From Rotaria sp. Silwood1 (Eukaryota > Rotifera > Eurotatoria > Philodinida > Philodinidae), in the NCBI GenBank assembly GCA_905250075.1, contig CAJNOP010000055.1, positions 666,820-730,819 on the forward strand: a stretch of 64,000 nucleotides of DNA, in the 5' to 3' direction. Below are positions 1 to 11,222 of this stretch, in pieces (within the stretch, counting starts at the first letter, position 1; every line of letters begins with the position of its first letter). The notes below the pieces were generated by a model. That model worked only from the letters and a program-made list of their open reading frames with translations. It did no database searches and was not told where the DNA came from. The translations under genes were made by a program, and so were the position numbers.

Positions 1-415
1 TTATTTTATAATGTACACTAAATATAATTACAACTGGTACGAACAAGAGTCGACTACTGAAAAGCAGAAGTTAAAACTAGCAAATTGAATTTGTTTTTCC
101 TTCAGAAGATAGATCGATCTGTTTTCGATTGATTTACAAATATTATTGATGCCTATCGAATTAGAAAAACAGAACAAAAAAAGAAACAATCTAGGTGCGG
201 TAAATAAATGTTATGCACATAGTAACCATATATGTGATGGCAAGTGAGAGAACGCACCAAATGCAAATAACGACGTGTGTGATGCATATAGTCATTTTAC
301 ACAGACAGAGAGAAAAAATATAACGTGTAAGCAGGCAGCATACAAAAAAGTAAGTGCATGAGATACAGCTTAGTAGAAAAAACGCAAATGATTCTGTTAT
401 TTCATAGTATCATTC
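1..415. other. Non-coding left edge
   Basis: AT-rich sequence with no convincing reading frame. It ends immediately before the start codon of the NmrA-like gene and so must hold that gene's upstream region, but I see no clear TATA box or other defined signal. Confidence 0.5.
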
Positions 416-1309
416 ATGTCCTATGTTGTCACCGCTGCAACCGGTCAAGTTGGTTCTGCTGTCGTTAATTACCTGCTTTCGCAATCAGTCTCAGTTCGTG
501 CTGTGATTCGTTCCGAAAGCAGATCGGAATATTTTACTTCACGAAATATTGAAGTAGCGATTGCTGATTTGACTAACGCCGACGCGTTGACCAAAGCGTT
601 TCAAGGAGCCAAAGCTGTTTTTGCAATGAATCCTCCCGTTTACGAGACCTCGGACATGAATACAGCTGCTATGAAAGTCAGCAATGCGCTAGCTGCAGCA
701 ATCCAAGCGGCACAAGTGCCACGCGTCGTCATTTTGAGTTCAGTTGGTGCGGAGAAAAGTTCGGGCACCGGAAACATTCTCACTACGCATATATTGGAAG
801 AAACTTTGAAGGGTACAGCTCCTCAGATTGTAATAATTCGTTGTGCATGGTTTATGGAGAATTGGTTCAAGTCAGTTTCTGCAGTGAAATTAGGACAATC
901 GCCTGTGCTTGGCTCCATGCTTCAAAAACTCGAACGAAAAATTCCTCAAGTTGCTACGGATGATATTGGACGTGTCGCTGCCGAATACATGACAAAGCCA
1001 GCTCAAGCAGTCGATAGAATGGTCATTGTTGAACTTGAAGGACCGGAACCTTATAGTCCAAATGATGTAGCTCAGATTGTGAGTAAGGCCTTAGGAAAAA
1101 ATATTCATGCTGCTGCGATGACAGAAGAAATGATACGTGGACTCTTTGGAAAAGTTGGATGGCCAAAGGAAACCGTGGATAATTGGATAGAAATGGTTCA
1201 AGGCTTCGATAATGATACAATCTGTTGGACAACAAATGGAAATGTCACCCGAGAAAAGGGTACACGCACTTTGGATGAAGTTCTTGGCAAAGTTTTAAGC
1301 GAAAAATGA
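416..1309 (+). CDS. NmrA-like NAD(P)-binding oxidoreductase
   Basis: Single uninterrupted frame of 297 codons. The N-terminus carries the Rossmann dinucleotide-binding motif TAATGQVGSAVV (about residues 7-18), the G-x-x-G-x-x-G pattern of atypical short-chain dehydrogenases. The arrangement (VRAVIR after strand two, VVILSSVGAE near residue 105, IIRCAWFMENW near 140) matches the NmrA/azoreductase-like family, which bind NAD(P) and act as redox sensors or quinone reductases in the cytoplasm. The usual SDR Tyr-x-x-x-Lys is not apparent, as is common in NmrA members. The ATG is the first in the frame and gives the expected full family length. Codon use is visibly more GC-rich than the flanks and there is no intron, unlike most genes here, which is compatible with acquisition from bacteria or fungi. 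The substrate cannot be inferred. Confidence 0.85.
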   Translation: MSYVVTAATGQVGSAVVNYLLSQSVSVRAVIRSESRSEYFTSRNIEVAIADLTNADALTKAFQGAKAVFAMNPPVYETSDMNTAAMKVSNALAAAIQAAQVPRVVILSSVGAEKSSGTGNILTTHILEETLKGTAPQIVIIRCAWFMENWFKSVSAVKLGQSPVLGSMLQKLERKIPQVATDDIGRVAAEYMTKPAQAVDRMVIVELEGPEPYSPNDVAQIVSKALGKNIHAAAMTEEMIRGLFGKVGWPKETVDNWIEMVQGFDNDTICWTTNGNVTREKGTRTLDEVLGKVLSEK

Positions 1310-1363
1310 AATATACTGTTTTGCACGTAAAATTCGAACTCGTAATATAATTAACCTATTCGC

Positions 1364-1440
1364 GGTGATATGAATATTGCTTTTTCATAATTCATGAAAA
1401 GCCACGTTTCTTTATTTCTGACAACTGTAATGCTTCTGAA
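1364..1440 (-). pseudogene. Short coding remnant, second copy of the 13.3-13.8 kb fragment
   Basis: The reverse strand reads NYEKAIFISP, matching NYKKAIFMSP at 13520-13553, and the DNA similarity extends about 60 bases. Where the other copy has a GTGAGT splice donor after the Pro codon, this copy has GCGAAT, so the donor is degraded. The upstream (5') side of the remnant faces the telomere-like repeat that begins at 1463, and no further homologous sequence is seen beyond it. The protein family is not recognised. Confidence 0.5.
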
Positions 1441-1462
1441 CACTTTTATCAACTTTTCTCTT

Positions 1463-1541
1463 AGGGTGTGGGTGTGTAAATGTGAGTGTAGCCGTAAGGT
1501 ATGGACGTGAGTGAAGACAAACGACACGCCCAAACCCACAC
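1463..1541. repeat. Telomere-like inverted repeat A
   Basis: A G-rich half beginning AGGGTGTGGGTGTG at 1463 is followed, after about 35 bases of filler, by a C-rich half at 1521-1541. The units are degenerate versions of TGTGGG/CCCACA. The order G-rich then C-rich is shared with seven other loci in this window. Confidence 0.75.
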
Positions 1542-2057
1542 TATTTTCATGCGATCAGTGTATAGCGAACGATGTCTCTTTTCTGATTTATTGTCAATGT
1601 GAAATTCCTCAACATTTCAGCTTTCAGATCAGACAACATATTATCGCTATTATTATTATTATTATTGTGCAAGTCTACCGTTCTAACAATGAGATACGCA
1701 TTTCTTTATTGCCAATTTTATTTGCATAATTAGTATCATCGTCTTTTTCTGCTGGTTTTTCATTGTACCCTATAAGTTCCTTTGCAGAATAATACCAAAT
1801 TCTTTTGAATCGGAAACAATCATCATCATTAATGGAGTTGACCTCGCATCATTCGTCTCAAAGATTAGCCGTGGTGTACCGTTCAAAATCGGTGTTGATC
1901 TGACGAATTGCATCGGTTTCATTTATTGAATCGACTTTAAAGTATCAGTACAGGATTTTCCAAAATTTTCTTCCCAGACTTCTAAACAATAGAAACACCA
2001 TTTCAATTCGTGCTCAAGCAATTACAACAGAGCGCATGAAATTAATCGATTTCAATC
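1542..2057. other. Non-coding, with a short ATT microsatellite
   Basis: No gene seen. A short (ATT)n run lies at about 1647-1667. The remainder is AT-rich unique sequence between two telomere-like loci. Confidence 0.4.
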
Positions 2058-2240
2058 GGGGTGTGAGTGTGCGTGTAGATAAGAAAAATACTCATCACGC
2101 ACATCCACACACCACCTCCACCCACTCCCACATTCTCTCACACTCACACTCACACACCCACCCGCACCCGCACCCCCACACACATACTCACACCTACACC
2201 CACATCCACACCACCCAAACCCACACCCACACTCAAACAT
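2058..2240. repeat. Telomere-like inverted repeat B
   Basis: A short G-rich half (2058-2078) is followed by 15 bases of AT-rich filler and then a long C-rich half (about 2094-2240) built of CACACC/CACCCA units. Frames through it encode only His/Thr/Pro or Cys/Gly runs and are not genes. Confidence 0.75.
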
Positions 2241-2322
2241 AGTCCCACTAAGATTTTTCAGTTCATTATGATTTCAAAAACTAACTAATAGACTGACTAA
2301 TCCACTATGATTAAATTACCTA

Positions 2323-2988
2323 ACGAGGGAATATTCCCAGGCGTTGAAGCGCTTTTCAGTCGGCACTTAGTACATTTTGTAGATCTTAGTGAGCTATGTT
2401 TACCATAAAACAGGTTTGTGTCCATGGCCTGTTTCTAAGGAGATCGAACGTTTTTAGATTTATAGCTGGATATTTTCAGTATATCTCAACCGCGTTGTAC
2501 ACAAATGATCTTCGTTTTCGATGAAGTTTTCAGTGTTTATAGAGCTTTTAACTCTGAGCATTTCGATAAAAAAATTGTTTCAAAATGCTTTTATTTTAAT
2601 GAAGATACACTCAAAATACTGCAGGCAGTACAAAACCCAAAAACTCTGAGGAAAATTTTTTTTGAGCGTTTTTGGGTTTTTATTACTTACAGTACTTTGA
2701 ATGTATCTCCATCAAAACAAAAGTGTTTTGAAAATTTTTTTTTATCAAAACACTCAAAATTACAAGTTCTACAAATGCTGAAAACTTCATCAAAATCAGA
2801 GATCATTTGTGTACAACGCGGTTGAGATATACTGAAAATATCTAGCTATAAATCTAAAAACGTTCGATCTCCTTAGAAACAGGCCATGGACACAAACCTT
2901 TTTTATGGTAAACATAGCTCACTAAGATCTACCAAATGTACTAAGTGCCGACTGAAAAGCGCTCCAACACCTGGGAATGTTCCCTCGT
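2323..2988. mobile_element. 666-bp foldback (inverted-repeat) element
   Basis: Two arms of roughly 310-330 bp are reverse complements along almost their whole length. The left end starts ACGAGGGAATATTCCCAG and the right end finishes with the near-exact complement (CTGGGAATGTTCCCTCGT). Matching blocks include the CGATCTCCTTAGAAAC and CAACCGCGTT regions and continue almost to the centre near 2655. No transposase is encoded, so it behaves like a non-autonomous foldback or MITE-type element. The flanks do not give an obvious target duplication. Arm divergence of several percent suggests it is not recent. Confidence 0.75.
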
Positions 2989-3778
2989 GAGTGTAAGTCT
3001 TTGATCTTATTATAGCCTAAAGAACTTCAAGAAGTTCAAATGACCTATGATGTACAGTAGATATATAACATTATTTAACTATATAATAACTAATGAATAT
3101 AACTAGATCCTCCATTTAAAACATACATTTTACTTATATGGTCCTATTAATTATATTCATCTATTTTACGTACTATGTGATACTTGCTGATTAACAGGCA
3201 CTCACTCTAAACCAGCATTCAGAATGCATTTAAATGCAGCACCAGAGAGTGACTTCAGTGCTAGCTATACTATAGGCTCAAATCTCAAAAATCGATTTTG
3301 TCGCATGACTGTCCACTATGACTAACACTCCATACTCACCAGGCGACCAATCGAATTCCAAAGTGAAACACCAATTAAAGATTTCAAACTCTTTCGTTCG
3401 GAAAAGAGAAAAGAACAAATTTTCATATGTATGAAATCTAGTCAAGATACTATAATCATGAACTGTTGATTGATTCAGTCGGTAGACTTATTTTGCACAA
3501 AATAAGTTTGACAAGTTGTAATCACAATGAATTGACTTTTATTCTGAACGATATAATGCCAACTGTATTTCAGTATGTTTATTAAAGAATGATAAAAAGA
3601 ATTCAAGATGTCTGCTACAGTCTGGAGGATTCAACAGTAGATTTCAACTATCATAGAGAGTTTTAGATATACGGGAACATAAGTTATCTAATAGTTTTCA
3701 AGTTTTAGTGAACAACATTTGTGGTGTTATTCACTACGAAAAAAAGTACATAAACAATGTAAATGATAGCGAGCGAGT
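2989..3778. other. Non-coding stretch
   Basis: No reading frame, repeat or RNA gene that I can support between the foldback element and the glycosidase fragment. Confidence 0.4.
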
Positions 3779-4393
3779 TTAACATGGTCTTATATTAACG
3801 ATTCGCATATATCCATTAGGAGTTAAATTTGTTGTATAAATATCAATTAAATTCGAATCATCTAAATTAACGCTTGACTCTAATCCACATGTTAAGGTAA
3901 TATTATAACCATTTGGTCTAGGATAAATTATTTCAGGTAAATAAATTTGGGATGGACAGTTTATTGTTAGGTCAATTATATATTTTAATGTAAAACAACG
4001 CGTATGATTACGATCATAGAACATTAAATGTGGTGTACCAGCAATAGCGTAAGCATAAGGTCGATTAAATTGTGATAAAATATTATATAATATATTACCA
4101 GATGAATCAATAAAACTGGCACCCCATACAGTCCATGATTGAAAATATTGATCACATTTATTCATAACAAAATAATTTTGTTGTGCGCCACTGTCACTTG
4201 TTGGATCAAACTCGAATTCTGTTAAAAATGATGAACCACCTGTTTTTTGTATATCATTGTGAACCGTTTGAAATATAAAATCACCTTGCGGATTACATGA
4301 TACTCTTGTTCTTATTGGAGTGTTTCCTGATGATGGACTGACTGATAATACAGTACAGTACCAATAATATGATAATACACTTAAATTAGCATA
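3779..4393 (-). pseudogene. Endoglycoceramidase-like GH5 glycosidase, C-terminal part only
   Basis: The reverse-strand frame is open from about 4393, after a possible acceptor CGATCAG, to the stop at 3779, about 204 codons. It reads like the C-terminal third of an endoglycoceramidase, which releases the intact glycan from glycosphingolipids. FLTEFEF near residue 66 fits the family's LTExG block carrying the nucleophilic Glu, although Phe-Glu follows where Gly is usual. WTVWGASF then fits the Trp-rich strand after it, and RPYAYAIAGTPHLMFYD fits the RTYAQAIAG region at the start of the C-terminal beta domain. The proton-donor Asn-Glu half is not found upstream: beyond 4394 the frame meets a TGA, and about 2 kb more shows no matching exon. 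It is therefore a 5'-truncated fragment, or a gene whose upstream exons have moved. Family call by eye. Confidence 0.5.
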
Positions 4394-4424
4394 CTGATCG
4401 CGCCGCCAGAAACAGTGTCAAAAC

Positions 4425-6395
4425 CTAAACAGAAGAAAGTCTTGAATGCTGATATCTAAGCCTTCTTCATTTTTCTACATCAGTATTTCAAGTCCAATGT
4501 ATATTTCAATAGAAAATGTGAACTGCCGTCCTATATTCGTGTTCGAACTCACATATATAAGGTTTTTCTGAGGATAAATATGGGGATGCTTCATTAAAAA
4601 GGATGGTGGGAAATTGTTGAGTATAGAGCCTTCGGGTTCAAGATTTTTGAACCCGGATCCGGTTGCGGCCAATAAAATATCCATGCACATAGAAAAAAAA
4701 AAGTTCTGCATCATCATCACATGTTTTTTTTTCTTTCTTATTTTTTATCTAACAAGATATTAGTATTGTGGGTTTGATTGATACAACGTGCATTATTTTT
4801 GACAGTTCATATGATCATTTATCTCATTATCTAAACATTTCAAAGTATGATCAACGAAGAAAGAAATAATGTGCGTCAAAAAGAAAAAGTCTCTATCGAA
4901 AACAATAACACACTTGTTTCGTATCAAATGATTGTTATGTGAAGACTTATATGAAGATTTTTTTGAATTTACTGGATTTTCTTCAACATTTAACGCATGC
5001 TCTAAAAATATAGTACTTTGATCTGATTAATTAGAAGAATCGACTCTTAAGTGTGCTTTGAAAACGGTTTGTTCCATAATAACTCCTACACTGTAAAATA
5101 GCGATTCAAGGAAATTTTCTTATGAGAAAATTGAAAACGAATTTGTGTAGGCATTTTTAGAGTTTCACATTGAATTGAGCTATTGAAGGGTTGTTGAAAC
5201 ACTGGAAGATCAATTTTCAGTTTAGAGGTACTTTGTGAAGGCATCTTATTTCATGTTCAAGACATATAATGTACAAGATAATAGATATAATCTGATTAAA
5301 AAAACAGTTCGAAAACCACTAAAATTAAAACGAAATCAAGAAAAACTGTGCGAAAATAGACAAAATAAAATGTCTGACATTTTGAGAAATTATATCTTAC
5401 ATATCATTATACCTATAACATGTACGTTCATATTGCATGATTATTCAATTTATTTTCATTTAAAAATGCTAACATTTCTCGAACCTTTGCCTAATATTTT
5501 GCATTAAATATTTCATACATTTGATCCGATTAAAACAGTTATAGTTTCAGCTTGTTAATTTACCGTAATATGTTTGTTACATCATTGCTTAAGGGTCAAT
5601 TGTCTTCTTCAATAAAGAATGATAAAATCAAGTGATGAAAATTATACGAATAATTTGAAAATAGTGAATACATTATCAAAATAATTCAATCATAGGTTTT
5701 TGGAGTTTTTTAAAGTTTCATACTGAAATGCTCTAATATGAAAGACTATTGCTCTTCTAAATAAGCAGAATACTATACAAAGATTGATAAAATGTATTAT
5801 CGTCAATAATATTTTCTTTTTCTTTGATGATCCTCATGTATGACTAATTTTGTACAATTAGATTTTAATGTTTGAATAGTATCTACATCAAATAAAATGA
5901 AATAAATTTATGGATGATATTGAAATTATGACAGCTTCTTTGAAGGAATTATTCTATCTCAATAGTATTTCAATGAGGCCTTACACTATCAAAAACATTA
6001 CAGTTTCTAGGACTTACCCAGTTGCTCACTGCTAAAGCTGTTTGCAAAATAAAAAAGTATGGAAATATTTTGAAACACTCAATATACTGTAAGTTGCAGC
6101 TTATTACAGGCTTCCTCGCTATAAATATAATAAGTTAATAAATAAATGAGGTTTTGGGTGCCGATATGAGTTTGAATAATAGTATGAAGTGTGGTTGGAT
6201 CAGGAGACGATTCACACCCACAAACACTCTCAAGTTGTTGATTATCGATTAAATGTATAATTTGTAGATTTATTTTTATTAATACTCAGCCAATGAATCA
6301 AATTTTGTTAGACAGCTTATCAAAATATTTTTTAAATCAAGAAAAACAAAAATCGCCTTAGTTTCATTATTAAAGTGGAAGATAACTTTCATTTA
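4425..6395. other. Non-coding stretch
   Basis: About 2 kb without a supported gene. Open frames at 4475-4720 and 5235-5507 have random-looking composition and no start context or homology that I can see. I searched here for the missing N-terminal half of the glycosidase and did not find it. Confidence 0.4.
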
Positions 6396-6653
6396 TCAAT
6401 TATGAATAGTCAAATTTCGACAAACTGAGTTGATATAACCCGGCCCAGGTAATGGAAAACAAACTTGTGGGTAATGTCGGCAGCAATCAGCATTACATGT
6501 GCCATCGGTTTCACACAATTCGACAATGAAAGAGCGTTGTTTTACAGGTGAACAATGATCTCCACGACAACAAGTGCAGGTACAACGACTGGAACTATTC
6601 ACATTTTGAAGCAATATGAAGAAGATTAGTGTAATAATGATAAGTAGACGCAT
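6396..6653 (-). CDS. Secreted cysteine-rich peptide with an RGD tripeptide
   Basis: 85 codons. The first about 20 residues (MRLLIIITLIFFILLQNVNS) are a textbook signal peptide. The mature part has eleven cysteines, starting RCTCTCC, followed directly by RGD, then five well-spaced Cys, a CC pair and a final Cys near the C-terminus. N-linked glycosylation is possible at NLT near the end. It is probably exported and disulfide-bonded. The family is not recognised. The 5' UTR seems to be split: a donor GTAAAT near 6723 and an acceptor TTTCAG near 6682 on the reverse strand remove about 40 bases, with a TATA run further upstream. An odd cysteine count could mean a dimer or a free thiol. The RGD could bind integrins, but that is only a possibility. 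Confidence 0.65.
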   Translation of the reverse strand: MRLLIIITLIFFILLQNVNSSSRCTCTCCRGDHCSPVKQRSFIVELCETDGTCNADCCRHYPQVCFPLPGPGYINSVCRNLTIHN

Positions 6654-6846
6654 TGTTAACTCGTAAATTTTAAAAGTAGCTCTGAAATGTAATGAAGAAT
6701 CTTACAACTTTTGTTTTATTTACCTTTTTTGAAGCTGAAAGAATGATGCGTGTGAATAAATATATTGTGATAAAAAGATATATCTCTATTTATTCAGTCA
6801 GGTGACGTATATTTGATAATCTGATAACAGAGAATCAAAACAATCT

Positions 6847-6860
6847 TGTGTATATATATA
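6847..6860 (-). promoter_or_regulatory. Candidate TATA box of the secreted peptide gene
   Basis: A TATATATATA run lies about 200 bases upstream of the peptide start and upstream of the inferred 5' UTR intron. The position is plausible for a core promoter, but AT-rich runs are common here. Confidence 0.3.
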
Positions 6861-6866
6861 TAAGCG

Positions 6867-8611
6867 ATGATTCAACACCTCATGTTTCATGTGAAAGTTG
6901 TGGACTAACCAATATGTAATGTGTTAAGAATAACTAATGAATCTGATAAAATATTAAATTGATATATAATACTTAAAATGTCATCTAGTATGTTTTTGAA
7001 TAAATTGTGAATGGGTTTGCTGATTAATTTCAGTTCATTATTATCTACTATTACAAGGCAGAAATAAAACACAAGAATATACGATTTATTCTGACCATAC
7101 TATAGCTATTTGTAAGTTTTTTTTTACCAAGCTTTATTGACACAGATATTTGTATTGAAAAGCAACGGATGATGGTAAAAAAACCAATGAATTTGATTAG
7201 TCTGTTTCTTTAGAGCAAAATTGATCTTTATCGAAACCGATATATTAATGTTGCAGGATTTGTGAGTGGTATTATCAATAAACCTATTGGCATTCCTTTG
7301 AGTATGAAATAAAAATATGTTAAGCGTAAAGATAAAAATAAAAATAACGCTCACAATGACATTAATATTACTTAAAACTCGAATTTTTCTATTACAAGCC
7401 CTTTGATGTCGTATGTGACGTCATTGAGAATCCACCTAAAAATTGCTTACTGATACAAATATTTGTTCAATTGTTTTTAGATTGTTTTGTGCTACTGACA
7501 GTCTGAAAATGAAGACCTTTAGTATCATAACTGTTTTCTTCATGCAATTGTCAAAACTGTTGAGCATAATTAGCATTACTATAAAATATGTCTACATCAA
7601 TTGGAAACCAATGTTTCATCGCTACAAGAAAAATTGAACGCTTTAATTTGTTTTTAAAAAAACAATAAGTGAAGAAAATATTTCACTAGTGAATGATTAA
7701 AAAACCCAATCAATCTCATGCATCTCACATAGATTGTTAAAAACCTTTCCAGAGAGCTTCTACATCAAGAACTTTTTCTTTATATCGTCAGATTTTGCAT
7801 AAAACTTATTGACAGCTAAAAGCACCTGTAAAGATAAACAATTTAATACATATTATAGCAGAACCAATGTTCATCGAAATATGACGAATTTTCACCGCAA
7901 ACACAAAACAGAAAAATACAAAAGATTTCTAATTACACTAGTGATTCTTGTTCTTTTTAATTAGGTTTGGATACCATATACAACGAATGACTAATCTGTA
8001 TGACAACAAAAATACTCAAAATAATTTTTCGTGCAGAACACATTGAATTAGCAAATGATTTTTTTTGTTTTAAAGAAACGTCAATTGAAGTATTCAATAT
8101 TTGATTGTTTATGAAGACTTTCAAGATCATAGTGATGCTAAAACGAGATAATTTGTCTATAAATGATCGACTAGTCTTTCACTCCAAAGCCAAATCTTTT
8201 TTTCACATTAATATTATTTTATTTGTTACAAAGAAAATCAATACGAAATTTTGTTCAAGACAAACCATACTTTTCAGTTCGTTTTGATTAAAAAAAAAAT
8301 TAAAATATAATTCGAATATAGATAATTTTTTCACAATAAGAATTCAATTCCTTCGAAGCTATGATTGACTTAAGACAGTAAGAAATGTTTGATCATTTTG
8401 TTTTTGTTTTTGATTTCAAAACTCGCAACATTCGACAAGAACTAAAAGTCATATCATCAAACAGTCTTTCAATATAAAAAAACGAATACTCAGTCGAACT
8501 TCTACGGTTTAATTTAACTATGTTTTAGTCTTCACAAAAAAGTATGTTATTTATTCGTAACAAAAAAACTTATGAGATGATATTTAGATGATTCATTCTT
8601 TGAAGGAGAAC
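6867..8611. other. Non-coding stretch
   Basis: AT-rich sequence with small open frames (7124-7354, 7443-7637, 8105-8287) that lack signal, domain or splice support. Nothing assignable. Confidence 0.4.
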
Positions 8612-11222
8612 TCAAAAAGGTCGTGGTGAATGTAAATCACCTTGATCAATAGCAATAGCTGGTATTGCATGGTGCCATCCTTCGGTGACTTGTTGAGAAG
8701 TCACATATGACATATATGCCACTTCATCTCGCTGATGAACCCATTCAAGTGTGCAGATCAGTTGTCGATGACGTGGTGGAACACAATCAGAAGTGCGAAA
8801 AGTGTGACGAGAATGACAAATACTGCCACCTTCAGTTATTGTCATATTGAAAGTGAGATAATGATTGATTAGTTGATTTTCGACAACGATCAAGCTAGCA
8901 TCGAAACGACGTGGTGTAGTATATAAAACTGAAGAGTGAGTCTAAGAAACAAAGAAAACATATGTTTCACTGAATTAGAAAGATTACAGAGCAAACTTTT
9001 TTCGGCTGGTCACAATATTTGATCGTTGCAGCAATGAGACAATCTGTCAGCAATGTTGGTGGTTCATTGAGTAACACACCATCGAGTCGAATATTCGAAT
9101 GAATGACTAAAGTATAATTTGTTGTCCTTTCATCTTTTCTATCGTTACTTGTTTTCCAGAAGCTGACTGAGAATGGAATAATAACATAAGCACCCGGTCG
9201 CAAAGATCCACTCCAATAGGTTAATGTTCCACGACGACTTTCAAAAATCACTTGTTTTGTTCCAACATTGCTTGTTTTTTCGTCTACATCACAGAGGACG
9301 AAAGATTGCGTATGTTGATTATTATTTTTTCGGCTATGACGATGATACACTAGACTCACAGTGATCAATGATGTCCTATGGGATGATCAAATTTGATAAG
9401 TTTAAATGAAGCAGAACTTATTCACTTACTTTGACACAGTAAAATAATAGGCAGGAACTGATTCTATGGGCGATCTAGTAAATTGTGCTTCTTCACGAAT
9501 ATCAAAATGATTACTGACATATGTTGAGATAGTTATTGAATCGAAATAATGCAAGAAACTTAACCATGTTATCCAGAAAGTTCCGGAAGAATTCGACATT
9601 TTATTATGTATCGAATGTAAGTATGTACGAATAGATGGTGTGATCAAAGCTTCCGAATAATCCGTAGTTCCATGTGGATCACGCACGAGTAGAAAACGGC
9701 CATCACCGACGGGCAATGCTTTAGCTACCAAGACAGTGAATGCGTGATTAGGATTCAGTCCAACGAGTTTGTACTCGGATCGATTGGTTTCTGAACAACC
9801 AGTTGATGCACCAATTAAGAGTCTAGATATGAGAAACACTATTTCAACGCAGCAGTTAGGCTTAGCAAAAATCTTCTATGCGATTTGGTTTTCATAGCTA
9901 TGTGAATAATGAATCAAGATTATGTGCAAGGAAACTGCATCTTTCATTCAACATTGTGCATTGTACATATGTCACGTCAGCAGTAAAACTCCTTCACAAG
10001 AAAGTGATTGAAGTAGCACAGTGATGAATTTTTTGTACTGATTCAATAGCGTCTATTCATTCTTCGTCTCAGGAAGGGTTGATCAATAAACTCAATAGAA
10101 AAATAATGACTTTGACTTACTTTGATTCGCAAGCGGATAGAAGTTTAGCCCAAATAATGTCAAAATCTAACATCTCATTTGATGGATGAAGATTGATGCG
10201 ATCACACGGCGCTCCAGTTAATAATTGAAGACCTTCAGCCGTCGAGCCTCCTTCCAAACTTGCATAGGAACCGAAAAGTTTCGCACACGCTTTTTCAATC
10301 AATGGAACATACAATTGGCGACGTGCAGCTCGGCTATAAACTAGTCTGTTGTCTATTGTACAAGGAAAACATTCATCGAGAAGCACAGCCTTCCATATAC
10401 CATTGTGACAAATACGTACAACATAGACTCCTTCTTGATTGACATTTTTAGTTAGAAGAATATGTTGAAGCATTTGAGGTCGTTCAGTGATCAGAGCCAA
10501 GGCAGCCATCAACCAACAATCGCCAAGTTTACCTTGATGAATATCGTGGGGCTCTGGAGAACTATAGATTGTCCACGGTAGATGATCATCAAGATGTGTC
10601 GACGGTCCTATCTCAGTAAGTGGCAACCATTGCGTCATGTGATTCGTTTGCGATGTACCCAAGGAACGAGCAGAAGGTGGAAATTGATCATCCACGAAAG
10701 GAACTTTATTCTTCAATCAGTCATATAATAGTTGATACATCTTGATTATATTTCTACATACCTTTCGACAAAATAAGATTACATCACGAGCTATTTTTTC
10801 TGCACTCCTTTCATCTATCTCCTGACGATCACGAACAAAAACCGACTTGGGTTTCATGGCGGACATTATTCTTGTATTGGCAGAATGGAGTTCTCGTTTG
10901 TGCTAGACAAAAAACGAATAGTTGAGTCTAAGAAGATTTTCTTGTCCGAATAGGCTTTTACCAGTTTGACTCGCCTTTTGCCACAAGTAGTGCACTGTTG
11001 ACAAGCAGCTTCATTGTCGCAAGAGCACAGATCACAACGCCAGGATGCTATTGATGAAACTTTGGCCTGAGACGTGGCAGATTTCGAATCTTTTTGGGCA
11101 CACACAAAACATATAGGATAGGTAGAGTTAGGATTGTCAACAGAGCAATATGAACAAGTCCATTTTTGGTTTCCTGTAGGCAATGGTTTGTGAGAAGGAC
11201 CTTGAGACACAATTGTACCCAT
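8612..11222 (-). CDS. CAPN15: Calpain-15/SOL-type cysteine protease
   Basis: Six exons on the reverse strand keep one frame: 11222-10962, 10902-10762, 10710-10121, 9822-9430, 9375-8988, 8941-8612 (2103 nt, 700 aa). Two RanBP2-type zinc fingers lie at the N-terminus (WTCSYC...CFVC near residues 21-40 and WRCDLC...CTTC near 60-80). The calpain core follows: FVDDQFPPS, then QGKLGDCW with the catalytic Cys near 199, and NHAF with the catalytic His near 357. The last two exons match the SOL-homology domain, ending in the typical LHSPRPF. Calpain-15 is a cytosolic Ca-type protease needed for eye and brain development in animals; its zinc fingers bind ubiquitin in other species. Oddities: the usual catalytic Asn (RNPWG) is Asp here (RDPHG, near 379), and only two fingers are present where vertebrate proteins have more. 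An in-frame TGA just upstream supports the chosen ATG. Confidence 0.88.

Noticed and set aside
1023..1235. 70-codon frame on the reverse strand
   Set aside because: Shadow of the NmrA-like gene.
2036..2242. His/Thr/Pro-rich and Cys/Gly-rich frames
   Set aside because: Pure translation of telomere-like repeat units; the same applies to the frame before 53348 and to 53024-53254.
2505..2825. 106-codon open frame on the + strand
   Set aside because: It lies inside the foldback element and spans its centre; both halves mirror each other, so it is a by-product of the inverted repeat.
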